From positions 62,001-126,000 of the forward strand of contig NZ_VCNC01000003.1 in the NCBI RefSeq assembly GCF_006210265.1: DNA of 64,000 bases. The letters are read 5' to 3'. The position numbers and the translations under genes were made by a program. Positions 17,322-25,811 of the stretch are shown here, in pieces. Positions within the stretch are counted from its first letter, which is position 1, and each line of letters starts with the position of its first letter. The notes below the pieces were generated by a model. The model was not told the DNA's origin. It saw only the letters and a list, made by a program, of their open reading frames with translations, and ran no database searches. The DNA is from Desulfovibrio sp. UCD-KL4C. Its GTDB lineage: Bacteria > Desulfobacterota > Desulfovibrionia > Desulfovibrionales > Desulfovibrionaceae.

Positions 17322-18137
17322 TTATTGGCCTTGAGCGTATTGAGTCGGAGTTGCACCGGTATATCTGCGGAATGTATTTGTAAAATGACTTTGATCGGAG
17401 AATCCGCTTTCAAGCGCTACTTGAGCAAACGGTGTTCCGAGGCGCAGTAATCTTTTGGCATGGTCAATGCGTTGTTGAATATGAAAACTGTGAGGCGGCA
17501 ACCCTGTAGCTTCTCGGAAAACTCTAAGTAGGTGATAGCGTGAAAGTCCTGCAACTTTTGAGAGCTCTTCAAGTGAAATGTTGCCGGAAAGGTTCTCGGA
17601 TAAATATTCCCTAGCTTTTTTTACAGCTACAGACTCTTTAGTTTTAGGTACTTTTGGTGCTGTTTCGCAATGGCGGATGAGCAGTGCTGCGGCTGCTCTG
17701 GAAAGTGCCGTATCAATTGCAAGACGGCTGGTTTGGGCTACAATGGACTGTTTAAGTTGAATTAAAGAGCAGGTGGCAAGTTTGTCTTCAACAACTACTG
17801 AGTTAAACTCAGGCAATCTTTCTTTTTGGGCCAAATCTTTGGAAGCTTTTTCAAAAAGCATAGGTTCGAAACTGAAAACTCGATATGTAATTGAATTTTG
17901 TCCTGTTAGAACTCCGGAATGAACAAGTCCCGGGTTAAAAAGGGCAATTTCACCTGCTTTAACAAAAGAACTGCCAGCTCCTTGCTGACGGCAATAGCAA
18001 CCTCCGTCTTCCATAACTCCAACGGAGTGGAAACCGTGCGTGTGATTAGGGAAAGAATGATTGGAGTTTATAACCTCCTGAATCTCTAACCCTTCGACCT
18101 CAACAGGTCGTAAATATTTAATGTTGCCATTACTCAT
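17322..18137 (-). CDS. AraC-family transcriptional regulator (cupin plus HTH)
   Basis: A 271-residue regulator. Residues about 20-110 form an AraC-type cupin with 'HTHGFHSVGVMEDGG' and 'AGEIALFNPGLVHSG'. The C-terminal double helix-turn-helix spans about 170-268: 'ISLEELSKVAGLSRYHLLRVFREATGLPPH' and 'FAQVALESGFSDQSHFTNTFRRYTGATPTQY' (quoted in part: 'GFSDQSHFTNTFRRYTG'). It is encoded immediately before the EamA exporter gene and is the likely regulator of it. AGGAACAGTT before the ATG is a fair ribosome binding site. Confidence 0.93.
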   Translation of the reverse strand: MSNGNIKYLRPVEVEGLEIQEVINSNHSFPNHTHGFHSVGVMEDGGCYCRQQGAGSSFVKAGEIALFNPGLVHSGVLTGQNSITYRVFSFEPMLFEKASKDLAQKERLPEFNSVVVEDKLATCSLIQLKQSIVAQTSRLAIDTALSRAAAALLIRHCETAPKVPKTKESVAVKKAREYLSENLSGNISLEELSKVAGLSRYHLLRVFREATGLPPHSFHIQQRIDHAKRLLRLGTPFAQVALESGFSDQSHFTNTFRRYTGATPTQYAQGQ

Positions 18138-18274
18138 AACTGTTCCTGCTGCGAAATTTTTACATAGTTCGTACCACTAAGCAAGGTAAGTATTAAGGCT
18201 AGTTTCGGTCTTGTAAAAAATTGCTATTGCCTGTGACAATTGCGAGTAATCAGCAACTATCCATGCAAAAAAAA

Positions 18275-18305
18275 TACGGGGTGCATCTCTCAATGCAACC
18301 CCGTA
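18275..18305 (-). terminator. Terminator of the racemase/DUF1611 operon
   Basis: Arms TACGGGGTTGCAT and ATGCACCCCGTA (one bulge) with eight T residues following on the minus strand, 33 bases after the racemase stop. Confidence 0.9.
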
Positions 18306-18337
18306 AAAAAATAGGTCAGGATAGGACTTAATAAAAT

Positions 18338-19396
18338 TTAAATATATGAATTACCGACAAAAGGTGAAGTCATGCACGAAAGTAGCGCCGGATAATCAAG
18401 GCTGAATCGTACTTGCTCGCCGATGTGTAAAGGGGAACGCGTCGTATCTAATATCAGGTGATCACTGCTTGACCCTATTATATCTACATCTGACAATGGC
18501 GTCAGCCCTGATACTTGAACATCCTGTTTGCCGATAGCGAGAATAGTTCGGAGCATATCTCCTTTATCAACAAAGATTGAGGTGTTGCCGAACGAATCCT
18601 GTCCTACTTCTCCTTCTGGAAGAGATGGCTTAACTTTAGATTCAATGACTCCGGCAACTAAAGTAATTGCGTTAAGATATAGCCCCTTAATATGTTTTCG
18701 TGAGAGGGTTTCGCGTCCTATGAAAATGGATTCACCGAGCCTGACATTATTAATTCTTCCTAGATTGCTATTTTCAAATAACCAATTAAAATTTGCAGAA
18801 TTACCGCCTGATATGATCCTGAATTTCATGTTGAATTCATTTTCACATGCTTCGGCCAAGCGTGATAATTGATCCATTTTTGTTTTAGATGGTTTAACCC
18901 CGCTGAAACAGGCTAGGTTGGTGGCTAAGCCTACAAGGTTAACTCCTTTAAGCTGGATTACTTTTTTAATTGTCTGACTGAGGTCCTGTTTAAGAATGCC
19001 TTCGCGCAGATCTCCCATTTCAACCATCAGAACTATATCATGAATTTTATTTTGTTTGATAGCTGCTTTAGAAAGTTCAGCTATTATTGATAGTTCTGAA
19101 TTGAAACTCACGTCTGCATATTTTACCACATCTAAAATTTCTGTGATCGATGGAGTCCTGATTAAAGTGAATACGGCTTTTACGCCAGCCTGCTGCATGC
19201 GTTTAATGTTGGAAATTCTTGAGTCTCCGATTGACTCTATACCCGCTGCAACTAAGCAATTCGCAATTTTCGGTTCGCCTAGTGCTACTTTGGTTATGCC
19301 CGTGATGAAAATATTTCTGGCGCCGAACATTTCAACCAATTTTTGTGTGTTGCTGAATACTTTTGCTAAATTTATTTCAAGATAGGGGGTGTTCAT
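18338..19396 (-). CDS. Alanine-racemase-fold PLP amino acid racemase
   Basis: A 352-residue fold-type III PLP enzyme. The N-terminal barrel has the PLP lysine in 'ITGITKVALGEPKIA' (near residue 36), then 'IESIGDSRISNIKRM', 'VLMVEMGDLREGI' and 'RIISGGNSANFNWL'. This pattern follows the ornithine/broad-specificity racemases related to YhfX rather than classic Alr, which has a different C-terminal tyrosine motif. The start overlaps the stop of the upstream DUF1611 gene by four bases (ATGA), so the two are translated together. Together they suggest conversion or breakdown of a D-amino acid. The actual substrate cannot be read from the sequence. Confidence 0.87.
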   Translation of the reverse strand: MNTPYLEINLAKVFSNTQKLVEMFGARNIFITGITKVALGEPKIANCLVAAGIESIGDSRISNIKRMQQAGVKAVFTLIRTPSITEILDVVKYADVSFNSELSIIAELSKAAIKQNKIHDIVLMVEMGDLREGILKQDLSQTIKKVIQLKGVNLVGLATNLACFSGVKPSKTKMDQLSRLAEACENEFNMKFRIISGGNSANFNWLFENSNLGRINNVRLGESIFIGRETLSRKHIKGLYLNAITLVAGVIESKVKPSLPEGEVGQDSFGNTSIFVDKGDMLRTILAIGKQDVQVSGLTPLSDVDIIGSSSDHLILDTTRSPLHIGEQVRFSLDYPALLSCMTSPFVGNSYI

Positions 19397-20475
19397 GCTG
19401 CCAGCTTGGACTTAAGCTGCGGAAAGACTGTGAGTATTTTTTTAATTAATGAGTCGCAGTTAAATTTAAGCACGTCTGTTGTAGGTACGTTAAACTTTTT
19501 TTCGTAATCTTTAATTGTCTGGGCAAGTTCTGGATCAGACATATTTTCGTGATTAATAGTGATGCCGATAACTGGAGCTTTAGAAAAAACTTCAATCAGT
19601 TTAATTTCTTCTTTTAGGTCGGGCATATTTATGTCTGGGTAATCACCAAGTTTTTCTCTTTTAGGTGGGTGCTGAACAATAACTGCATCCGGCTGTCCGC
19701 CTCGAATAATGAAGCACGAGCTTAAATATGCCGGATGACTTAAAGATCCTTGTCCTTCTAAAATCATGATATCCGGGTGTTTAGATTTCCATGCGGTAAA
19801 GATAGCTTTTTCCATTTCACCGGAAATGAACTGTTCTGTTAGCGCATCAAGCGGGACTCCGAACTCGGCTCCCTGAATTATTCCGGTCTGACCTGTTGCA
19901 ATCATTACGGTATTTAATCCCAGAGCCTGTAATGCTTTAGTGATGAGAACTGAGGTTGTTCTTTTGCCGACAGCGCTGTCCGTACCAAGTATTGCTATTC
20001 TGGGGCAATTAACTTTAAAAATATCACCATTGAAAACATTTCGCTGTTTGCTGTTTTGCTGTTTACGGATGTCGTGTAGCTTAACATTGCATTCGGCTGC
20101 TTTTTTAACGAATGAATCATTATCAGTTAAGAATTCATGTAATCCATTGATGATGTTTAGCTTTCGTTCCATTGCATAAAAGATGATATTGCTGTCTTCT
20201 GTGGAAAATGAGCCGGATAAGGGGGCCATTCCATAGATAAAATATTTTATTGAATCGCCTGTTCCTTCCAAGGCATCAAAAATATTTTTGAAAATTTTTA
20301 TGCCGTTCGGTTTTCCGTCCAAAACCTCTCCGGCATCTAAGCCGGCTTTGGTGCTGTCGATGATGCCTGCAATTTTATATTTATCAGAATATCTTGTTAA
20401 GCCGTTTGCTGTTTTTCCATCCATTTTTCCAAAAAAATCTTCACAATAAACAATTGCGGATGCTGCTTCCGTCAT
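19393..20475 (-). CDS. DUF1611 family P-loop protein (DgcN-like)
   Basis: About 360 residues. The N-terminal domain has 'FFGKMDGKTANGLTRYSDKY' and 'IAGIIDSTKAGLDAGEVLDG', the C-terminal domain a Walker-A-like 'ILGTDSAVGKRTTSVLITKA', then 'TGQTGIIQGAEFGVPLDA' and 'ILEGQGSLSHPAYL'. DUF1611 includes DgcN, reported in D-glutamate utilisation. Next to a racemase, a D-amino acid role is a reasonable inference. The open frame extends 26 codons further, but the ATG at 20475 has AGGA 9 bases upstream and begins exactly where the family begins. Confidence 0.85.
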   Translation of the reverse strand: MTEAASAIVYCEDFFGKMDGKTANGLTRYSDKYKIAGIIDSTKAGLDAGEVLDGKPNGIKIFKNIFDALEGTGDSIKYFIYGMAPLSGSFSTEDSNIIFYAMERKLNIINGLHEFLTDNDSFVKKAAECNVKLHDIRKQQNSKQRNVFNGDIFKVNCPRIAILGTDSAVGKRTTSVLITKALQALGLNTVMIATGQTGIIQGAEFGVPLDALTEQFISGEMEKAIFTAWKSKHPDIMILEGQGSLSHPAYLSSCFIIRGGQPDAVIVQHPPKREKLGDYPDINMPDLKEEIKLIEVFSKAPVIGITINHENMSDPELAQTIKDYEKKFNVPTTDVLKFNCDSLIKKILTVFPQLKSKLAA

Positions 20476-20826
20476 AATAAATCCTAGGTAGAGGTTATTC
20501 CTTCTTGCCACCACATATAATGGTGAACAATGTTCAACAGCATTATCTAGCACAATTCTTAACTATATAATCAATATTTAGAAAAAAAATTTCTTTTGAA
20601 TATTTGTATCTTGGGAATATTAGATATAAATTGTGTCTTAAGAGACTGTCATAATGAAGAATAAACTATCTTTTTTTGCAATGAATATAGAATGTATATA
20701 GAATGTTTATTCTTAATACATAGTTAATATTTATATCTTAAGCTTATGTGCGTGGAGGTATAATAAAATTTGTGAAGTTAGCTCAAAAGAAGAATAGGAA
20801 AAATGCGCACAAATTCAATACAAGAA
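20476..20826. other. Gene-free stretch between DUF1611 gene and tRNA operon
   Basis: About 350 AT-rich bases. Two inverted decamers, AAGAATAAAC (near 20654) and GTTTATTCTT (near 20706), could form a large stem or be operator halves. A 21-codon frame beginning at a GTG near 20771 has a GGAGG too far ahead to count. No supported gene. Confidence 0.4.
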
Positions 20827-20856
20827 AAGGGCATTAATCGTAAGATTAATGCCCTT
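20827..20856 (-). terminator. Terminator of the first tRNA-Val/tRNA-Asp operon
   Basis: Perfect 13-base stem AAGGGCATTAATC / GATTAATGCCCTT with loop GTAA, followed by TTTTC on the minus strand, just past the tRNA-Asp 3' end. Confidence 0.88.
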
Positions 20857-20865
20857 GTACTTTAG

Positions 20866-20942
<77 letters not shown>

Positions 20943-20981
20943 GAATAAATTAAACGCGAGTTAAGAAACGTTTAATTTTAA

Positions 20982-21057
20982 TGGTAGGCGAAACAGGGCT
21001 CGAACCTGTGACCCTCGGCTTGTAAGGCCGATGCTCTTCCAGCTGAGCTATTCGCCC
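20982..21057 (-). tRNA. tRNA-Val (anticodon TAC), copy 1
   Basis: A 76-base cloverleaf with encoded CCA. Acceptor GGGCGAA pairs with TTCGCCT, D arm AGCTCAGCTGGAAGAGC, anticodon loop CTTACAA giving TAC, T arm CACAGGTTCGAGCCCTG. It is co-transcribed with tRNA-Asp 39 bases downstream. An identical copy lies at 34607-34682. Confidence 0.97.
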
Positions 21058-21122
21058 TCAAGAGAAGATCTTTTAAGCCTACCATGGTGAGATGTCAATA
21101 AAAAATTTTAAAAAATTGAAGA

Positions 21123-21485
21123 TTAATTTTCCATGACCCATAACTTAGCTTTTTCTTTTTCTTCAATACCAAAGTGCTTTAGCTCAATGAACGGGAAAAG
21201 CTTGTCACTTATTTCTGTCAGAGTTTCGTGCCAGCTTTTGTCAGAAACTACAGCCTTCTTTGTGAATTTTTTTAGGTTCGGGAAGGCAAATTTAATGTCT
21301 TCAATCAAAGCTTTCATAGAAATGCCTCCGAATTCGATCAGTTCAACATAAATAGCCAATTTTTCTTCGTATTTAAATTTTTCATTAACCGCATCAATGA
21401 CCAGTTTAATGTCTTTTTCTTCAATTTTGCCTGAAACACGTAATCCTATAGCTTTTGAAGATTCTATTTCGATTATTTCGATCAT
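21123..21485 (-). CDS. SpoIIAA-like (STAS-related) protein
   Basis: A 120-residue cytoplasmic protein of the SpoIIAA-like family: 'AIGLRVSGKIEEKDIKLVIDAV' near the start, 'KLAIYVELIEFGGISMKALIED', and 'VVSDKSWHETLTEISDKLFP'. Such stand-alone proteins share the STAS fold of anti-sigma-factor antagonists but lack a clear phospho-serine switch; their role is mostly unknown. The ATG at 21485 has AGGAG at good distance, so the 20 codons upstream are excluded. It lies upstream of the tRNA operon on the same strand, separated by 65 bases. Confidence 0.83.
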   Translation of the reverse strand: MIEIIEIESSKAIGLRVSGKIEEKDIKLVIDAVNEKFKYEEKLAIYVELIEFGGISMKALIEDIKFAFPNLKKFTKKAVVSDKSWHETLTEISDKLFPFIELKHFGIEEKEKAKLWVMEN

Positions 21486-21701
21486 TGGACGCTCCTTTTG
21501 TACCCCTTTATGGGCGTATTGATGTGTCTTCGCGGTCCTATTCATTATTAGGTGTAGCGGGAAATTATATCAACTGTTTTAGGAAATATTGTTTCTGACT
21601 AAGTAAGGAGTTTGATAGATGAGGTTGAAATTATTTTTTAGTTTGAAATATTTTCAAAATACTTTAACGTTGATTATCTTGTGAATAATTGAGGGGCTAT
21701 A

Positions 21702-22052
21702 ATGCAAATACCAAAATTTTACGATTTAATGACTCCTGTGCTTAGAGTTCTTGAAAATCTCGGTGGCACAGCTCCTTTTGAAATTATAGCAGAAGAGATT
21801 GTTGAATCTCTTGAAATACCTAAAGAAGAAGCTTGCTCGCTATACAAAACTTGTGGGGCAGGGATCACGAAGGTTGAACATAATGTTGCGTATGCTGCAA
21901 AATATTTGTGTAGCTATGGAGTTATTGAAAGAGTTGAACCTAATGTATGGGCGCTTACCGATAAGTATGAGTCTGGAATGGTGGTTACGCATGAGAATAT
22001 TCTTGATGCGGCTAAGGAAAGGCTTATGGTTCGGAGTAAGTTTGGGTGTTGA
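21702..22052 (+). CDS. Stand-alone Mrr N-terminal winged-helix domain protein
   Basis: A 116-residue protein. 'IPKFYDLMTPVLRVLENLGG' and 'YLCSYGVIERVEPNVWALTD' fit the winged-helix domain found at the N-terminus of Mrr restriction proteins, where it contacts DNA. The endonuclease domain of Mrr is absent: the protein stops after the wing with 'AKERLMVRSKFGC'. It may be a DNA-binding regulator or a remnant of a restriction gene. GAGGGG precedes the start at the right distance, favouring a live gene. The nearest neighbours are tRNA genes and an AraC/MFS pair. The family call is moderately sure. Confidence 0.75.
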   Translation: MQIPKFYDLMTPVLRVLENLGGTAPFEIIAEEIVESLEIPKEEACSLYKTCGAGITKVEHNVAYAAKYLCSYGVIERVEPNVWALTDKYESGMVVTHENILDAAKERLMVRSKFGC

Positions 22053-22165
22053 GTCTGATGGCTGGCATAGCATTGATTTGAAATTATGGAGTTTTTAGAC
22101 TAACTGCCAATAACATAATTCAATTCCAGTAATTCTCTTAGCCAATTCTTCCGGAGTCCCCTTCC

Positions 22166-22942
22166 TTGCCTAAAAAGAGTGTGAATCGTGACGACTACCA
22201 GTATGTAGCCAATCCTTTCTCTGCAATGGCTAATGAGTTTCCTAATGGGCATGAAACCCCTGAGCACAGCCATTATCGGGCTCAGCTTCTTTTTGCTGAA
22301 CAGGGCGTTATGGAAATATATGCACGGCAGAGATGCTGGTTCATTCCTCCTCAACGCGCGCTCTGGCTCCCTTCGTACGAACCCCATTCCATGCGTGCTC
22401 ACGGCAGAGTGGCGTTGCGAACTTTTTTTGTGACTCCCAGTGCATGCCGTGCCGACGTGCCAAATTTTCCGCAGGCCGTTCACATTTCTCCGCTATTGCA
22501 TGAACTTCTGGTCAGGTCTGCTTTAATCCCTATTGATTATGATAGAGAAGGGCGTGATGGACTCTTAATGAATCTGATCAATGAAGAGATGGACTGGGCC
22601 GAGCCTGAGATGTTCAGTCTAAGCTGGCCTTCAGATTCACGGCTGCTTTATATCTGTACGCGCCTTAAACAACATCCTGACGATTGCCGGACGCTGGAAG
22701 AGTGGGGAAATGAGGTTGGCGTTTCAAACAGAACGCTCTCTCGAATTTTCAGGCAGGAAACAGGCATATCCTTTAGTGAATGGCGACAGCAGGCCCGCAT
22801 TCTGGCAGCTTTGCCTATGTTGCTTTCCGGGATGTCCGTTCTAGAAACTGCCTTGGCTGTTGGATATGAAACACCAAGTGCTTTTTCCGCTATGTTTCGT
22901 CGCCTGATCGGCAAAACTCCACGTGAATTTTTACGAAGTTAG
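22166..22942 (+). CDS. AraC-family regulator of the adjacent MFS gene
   Basis: A 258-residue regulator with an N-terminal cupin ('HETPEHSHYRAQLLFAEQG', 'IPPQRALWLPSYEPHSM') and a C-terminal AraC HTH ('LEEWGNEVGVSNRTLSRIFRQ', 'VLETALAVGYETPSAFSAMF', 'GKTPREFL'). The layout resembles NimR/YqhC-like regulators that control a neighbouring multidrug exporter. An MFS exporter follows 139 bases downstream on the same strand. The start is a TTG with GGAG 9 bases ahead. Confidence 0.9.
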   Translation: MPKKSVNRDDYQYVANPFSAMANEFPNGHETPEHSHYRAQLLFAEQGVMEIYARQRCWFIPPQRALWLPSYEPHSMRAHGRVALRTFFVTPSACRADVPNFPQAVHISPLLHELLVRSALIPIDYDREGRDGLLMNLINEEMDWAEPEMFSLSWPSDSRLLYICTRLKQHPDDCRTLEEWGNEVGVSNRTLSRIFRQETGISFSEWRQQARILAALPMLLSGMSVLETALAVGYETPSAFSAMFRRLIGKTPREFLRS

Positions 22943-23081
22943 ATAATTCTGTCCGGTTTGGCGTATTTTTTTTCTTTTATCCATTCGACGTGACATAAAT
23001 GTTTCCATTAGTTTGCACTCCTCATGACCATTAAGAGCGCTCAAGCTCTGGCAGGTCTTAGTTTTATTTTAGGAGAATCAA

Positions 23082-24314
23082 ATGAAGGAAAGAGAAAAAA
23101 GTCGCGTGCTGGTGTTCTTGTTGTGTCTTATCATAATCGGGCAAGCGGCTATGGATATTTACCTGCCGTCAATTCCTCGAATAGTCAGTTTGTTTGCGGC
23201 TCCTGTCGAGCAAGTGCAGATGACCATCTCAATCTATTTATTGGGATTCGGGATTTCACAAATTTTCTACGGTCCGCTTGCTGATCGTTTTGGAAGACTT
23301 CCTGTTTTACTGGGTGGGCTCCCATTTTTTTCTGCGGCAAGTGTGGCTATGATGTGGGTTCCGTCTATAAACTGGGTTCTTGCGCTGCGTTTTGTGCAGG
23401 GAATTTCGATTGGAGCTGCAAGTGTTTGTGCCAGAGCAATTATGCGTGATGTATTTGAAGCAGATGAACTGCCTGTTGCATCTTCTTATATGTCAATGGC
23501 ATGGGCGCTTGTTCCCATTCTTGCCCCTACACTTGGCGGGGCGATTCAGCTTCATTTTGGGTGGTCTTACTCTTTTCTGCTCTTAGGCGTAGTTGGAGTT
23601 GGTCTGACCTGCTGGCTTGTAATAGGTATTGGAGAAACAAATCGCCATCGCACTTCAACATTTTCAGTAAAAGAGATTACTCGAAACTATGCTAGCTTGT
23701 TCGATAAGGTTGAATTCAGAAATAATATGGTTTTGCTGTCACTGCTTTACGGCATTTTCAGCATTGTTAATGTCACTGGCCCGATTGTTTTTCAGAATCA
23801 ATATCATTTTTCAACAATGTCGTACGGCTGGACAATGCTGATTATTTCATTTGGGTATCTATTTGGTTCCTTTCTCAATAATAGATTGTTAGTTCACATG
23901 CGCTCTGGCCGTATTGTCGGGGTCGGCACAACTCTTCTTTTTGTTACTTGTTTGGTAAATTTGATTTTTGAACTTTGTGGGTTGAGATCTCCGCTTACCC
24001 TCATTTGTGTACTCTTTAGTATTTATCTTGCCTTAGGTTTGGTCTTTGCGAATGCGTTGTCAGCAAGTCTTCGCCCGTTTCCTCATCTCGCAGGCCTTGC
24101 CAGTTCCATGTATGGGTTGCTTATGTTTTGTTCAGGTTCTTTGATAAGCTCCGGGTATGCGACTTTTCTTACTTCAAACAGTATGTCCCTTGCGTGCGCT
24201 GTTTTAGTGCTTGGTGCTTTAATGTTTGCTTGTCACATTCTTTTTAGCAGGAATAGCAGGGGCACTGAGTCGGGAGCTTGCGAAAGGCGTAATACTGAAA
24301 GTGCAACTGGATAG
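23082..24314 (+). CDS. MFS drug-efflux protein, Bcr/CflA family
   Basis: A 410-residue inner-membrane transporter with twelve predicted helices. 'GFGISQIFYGPLADRFGRLPVLLGG' contains the family's signature loop between helices 2 and 3 ('GPLADRFGRLPVLLGG'), and 'RFVQGISIGAASVCARAIMRD' the motif in helices 4-5 typical of Bcr/CflA drug resistance members. It uses the proton gradient. It follows the AraC regulator and is likely its target. The start has AGGAGA at good distance. The substrate is unknown. Confidence 0.92.
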   Translation: MKEREKSRVLVFLLCLIIIGQAAMDIYLPSIPRIVSLFAAPVEQVQMTISIYLLGFGISQIFYGPLADRFGRLPVLLGGLPFFSAASVAMMWVPSINWVLALRFVQGISIGAASVCARAIMRDVFEADELPVASSYMSMAWALVPILAPTLGGAIQLHFGWSYSFLLLGVVGVGLTCWLVIGIGETNRHRTSTFSVKEITRNYASLFDKVEFRNNMVLLSLLYGIFSIVNVTGPIVFQNQYHFSTMSYGWTMLIISFGYLFGSFLNNRLLVHMRSGRIVGVGTTLLFVTCLVNLIFELCGLRSPLTLICVLFSIYLALGLVFANALSASLRPFPHLAGLASSMYGLLMFCSGSLISSGYATFLTSNSMSLACAVLVLGALMFACHILFSRNSRGTESGACERRNTESATG

Positions 24315-24337
24315 AACATTCAAGCTTGATCATTTAA

Positions 24338-24931
24338 TTATTCATTATCAGGGCGATAAGGCTCTTCGCGTAATATGTGGCTTACAAGAAGTTTTAGATA
24401 AAGCAGCGGCAAAAACCATTCTAAGTGAACAGGAGAAGCAAAAACGTATAACGATAGCAGAACGCTAATTGCGTAGAACATCAGAGCTACGGTTCTTCGT
24501 AAATATAGCGGGGTCTGCAGAATCAGTGCACATGCCAAAAGCAAGAAGCCTCCGACTGCCCCAATCCATATTAAGCTAAACTTCATAAAGAAAATATTGA
24601 CCAAAGCGATTTGAGAAAAGTGAAGTAGAACAAAGGACATGTGTTCCTTGAATCCTTGTCCCTCCCTGTGAAACCAACGTTTAGCTGAAGATGTTGAGTT
24701 GGTAATAACCCCGCCAGCAATATCAAATGCAATTAAGAAAGCAATAAGCTGTTGTGTTATGCTCCAGTCAAATTGTGAAATATAATTTTGCACAACGACA
24801 AACAAGCCAGCCAATGGCGGAATATATAGTTGAAGTTTTTTTTCTGCCGGAGTGGCCCCAGGGCCAATAAGTTTATCAATGATTCCATAAAAACCACTTC
24901 TAAATTCAGGTAATTCCCAATCAATTCTCAT
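24338..24931 (-). CDS. Integral membrane protein of unknown function
   Basis: A 197-residue protein with about five hydrophobic segments (around residues 35-50, 60-80, 100-135, 143-165 and 168-185). A conserved-looking cytoplasmic or periplasmic loop 'SAKRWFHREGQGFKEHMSF' separates helices two and three, carrying two histidines. I do not recognise the family. It is convergent with the MFS gene. Its upstream region on the minus strand shares the paired palindromes that precede the divergent TetR gene, so it may be a target of that repressor. Confidence 0.72.
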   Translation of the reverse strand: MRIDWELPEFRSGFYGIIDKLIGPGATPAEKKLQLYIPPLAGLFVVVQNYISQFDWSITQQLIAFLIAFDIAGGVITNSTSSAKRWFHREGQGFKEHMSFVLLHFSQIALVNIFFMKFSLIWIGAVGGFLLLACALILQTPLYLRRTVALMFYAISVLLSLYVFASPVHLEWFLPLLYLKLLVSHILREEPYRPDNE

Positions 24932-24990
24932 TATAGCCTCTTGTAACTAAATTTTATATTTTTAAGCGAATTCTTTTTTTTATAATTCTT

Positions 24991-25060
24991 TTTAGACCGA
25001 ACGGACTAAATAGTTTTCTTGATTTTGTATGTCAATAGAATATAGTCCATGTGGACTAAA
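24991..25060. promoter_or_regulatory. Two matching operators between divergent genes
   Basis: Palindromes TTTAGACCGAACGGACTAAA (24991-25010) and TATAGTCCATGTGGACTAAA (25041-25060) share the consensus TTTAGTCC-n4-GGACTAAA. Their centres are 50 bases apart. They lie between a membrane protein gene on the minus strand and a TetR-family gene on the plus strand; the second overlaps the TetR leader just before its ribosome binding site. Autoregulation by that TetR protein and control of the divergent gene are likely. Confidence 0.82.
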
Positions 25061-25073
25061 AAAGAGAGGTAAA

Positions 25074-25616
25074 ATGCCTAAAATAGTTGACCATGAAAAG
25101 TATCGTAAAGAATTAACTGATAAAGCAGTTAAAATATTTAGAGAGTATGGCTATTCAGGTCTTGGGATGCGTAAAATCGCACAGGAACTTGGTATTTCAA
25201 AAAGTGCGCTGTATCACTACTTTCCGAGCAAAGAGGCGTTGTTTGCAGAATGTACGAAGGCAGTGACATCTTTCGATGATGAAACATTTGATGATGTTGC
25301 ATTAAAAGAAATAAGCCAACAAGAACGAGTGAATGCTTTAATATTAATAGTTAAAGGAATTGAAAAAGAGTTCAAAGGGGAGTTATCCCTGCTGGTTGAT
25401 TATCTCAGGCCACTTACACCTGCTCAGGTCTCAGCAGATAAAAATATGCAACTTGCAAATCGAAAATATTTGGACATGGTTGCCGTATTTGTCGGACATG
25501 AAAATTCACAAATTGTACTTTGCCTCATGTTCGGTGTTTTGTTGCAGCGACTATTTGATGGAGGGGAATACAGTTTTAAAGAGGTTGAAGAAAGACTTAT
25601 TCATTTTATTAAATAA
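25074..25616 (+). CDS. TetR-family transcriptional regulator
   Basis: A 180-residue repressor with HTH 'AVKIFREYGYSGLGMRKIAQ' followed by 'ELGISKSALYHYFPSKEALF' near residues 15-50. The rest is an uncharacterised ligand-binding domain. The ATG at 25074 has GAGAGGT ahead; an in-frame ATG at 25029 would put the start inside the operator region, so I reject it. Its own operator pair lies directly upstream. The likely regulon is itself and the divergent membrane protein gene. Confidence 0.93.
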   Translation: MPKIVDHEKYRKELTDKAVKIFREYGYSGLGMRKIAQELGISKSALYHYFPSKEALFAECTKAVTSFDDETFDDVALKEISQQERVNALILIVKGIEKEFKGELSLLVDYLRPLTPAQVSADKNMQLANRKYLDMVAVFVGHENSQIVLCLMFGVLLQRLFDGGEYSFKEVEERLIHFIK

Positions 25617-25811
25617 GAATGAAACTTGTATAAGTAAGCGTGAGTTTTGTATGAACTAAGAAACTAAGAAGTGTAAAGATTCGTATATTAGTAATCGGCA
25701 GAAATTAGCCACTTTTGAGTTACAATAGTATTAAAAAATTATTGCAACCTAGCCTCCTCCACGTTAGGTGTAAAATAATTTATACTGCAACGTGAAATAA
25801 GTGGAGAATAA

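Noticed and set aside
24226-24468. 80-codon plus-strand frame at the end of the MFS gene
   Set aside because: It overlaps the MFS gene and is antisense to the 24338-24931 membrane protein gene; shadow frame.
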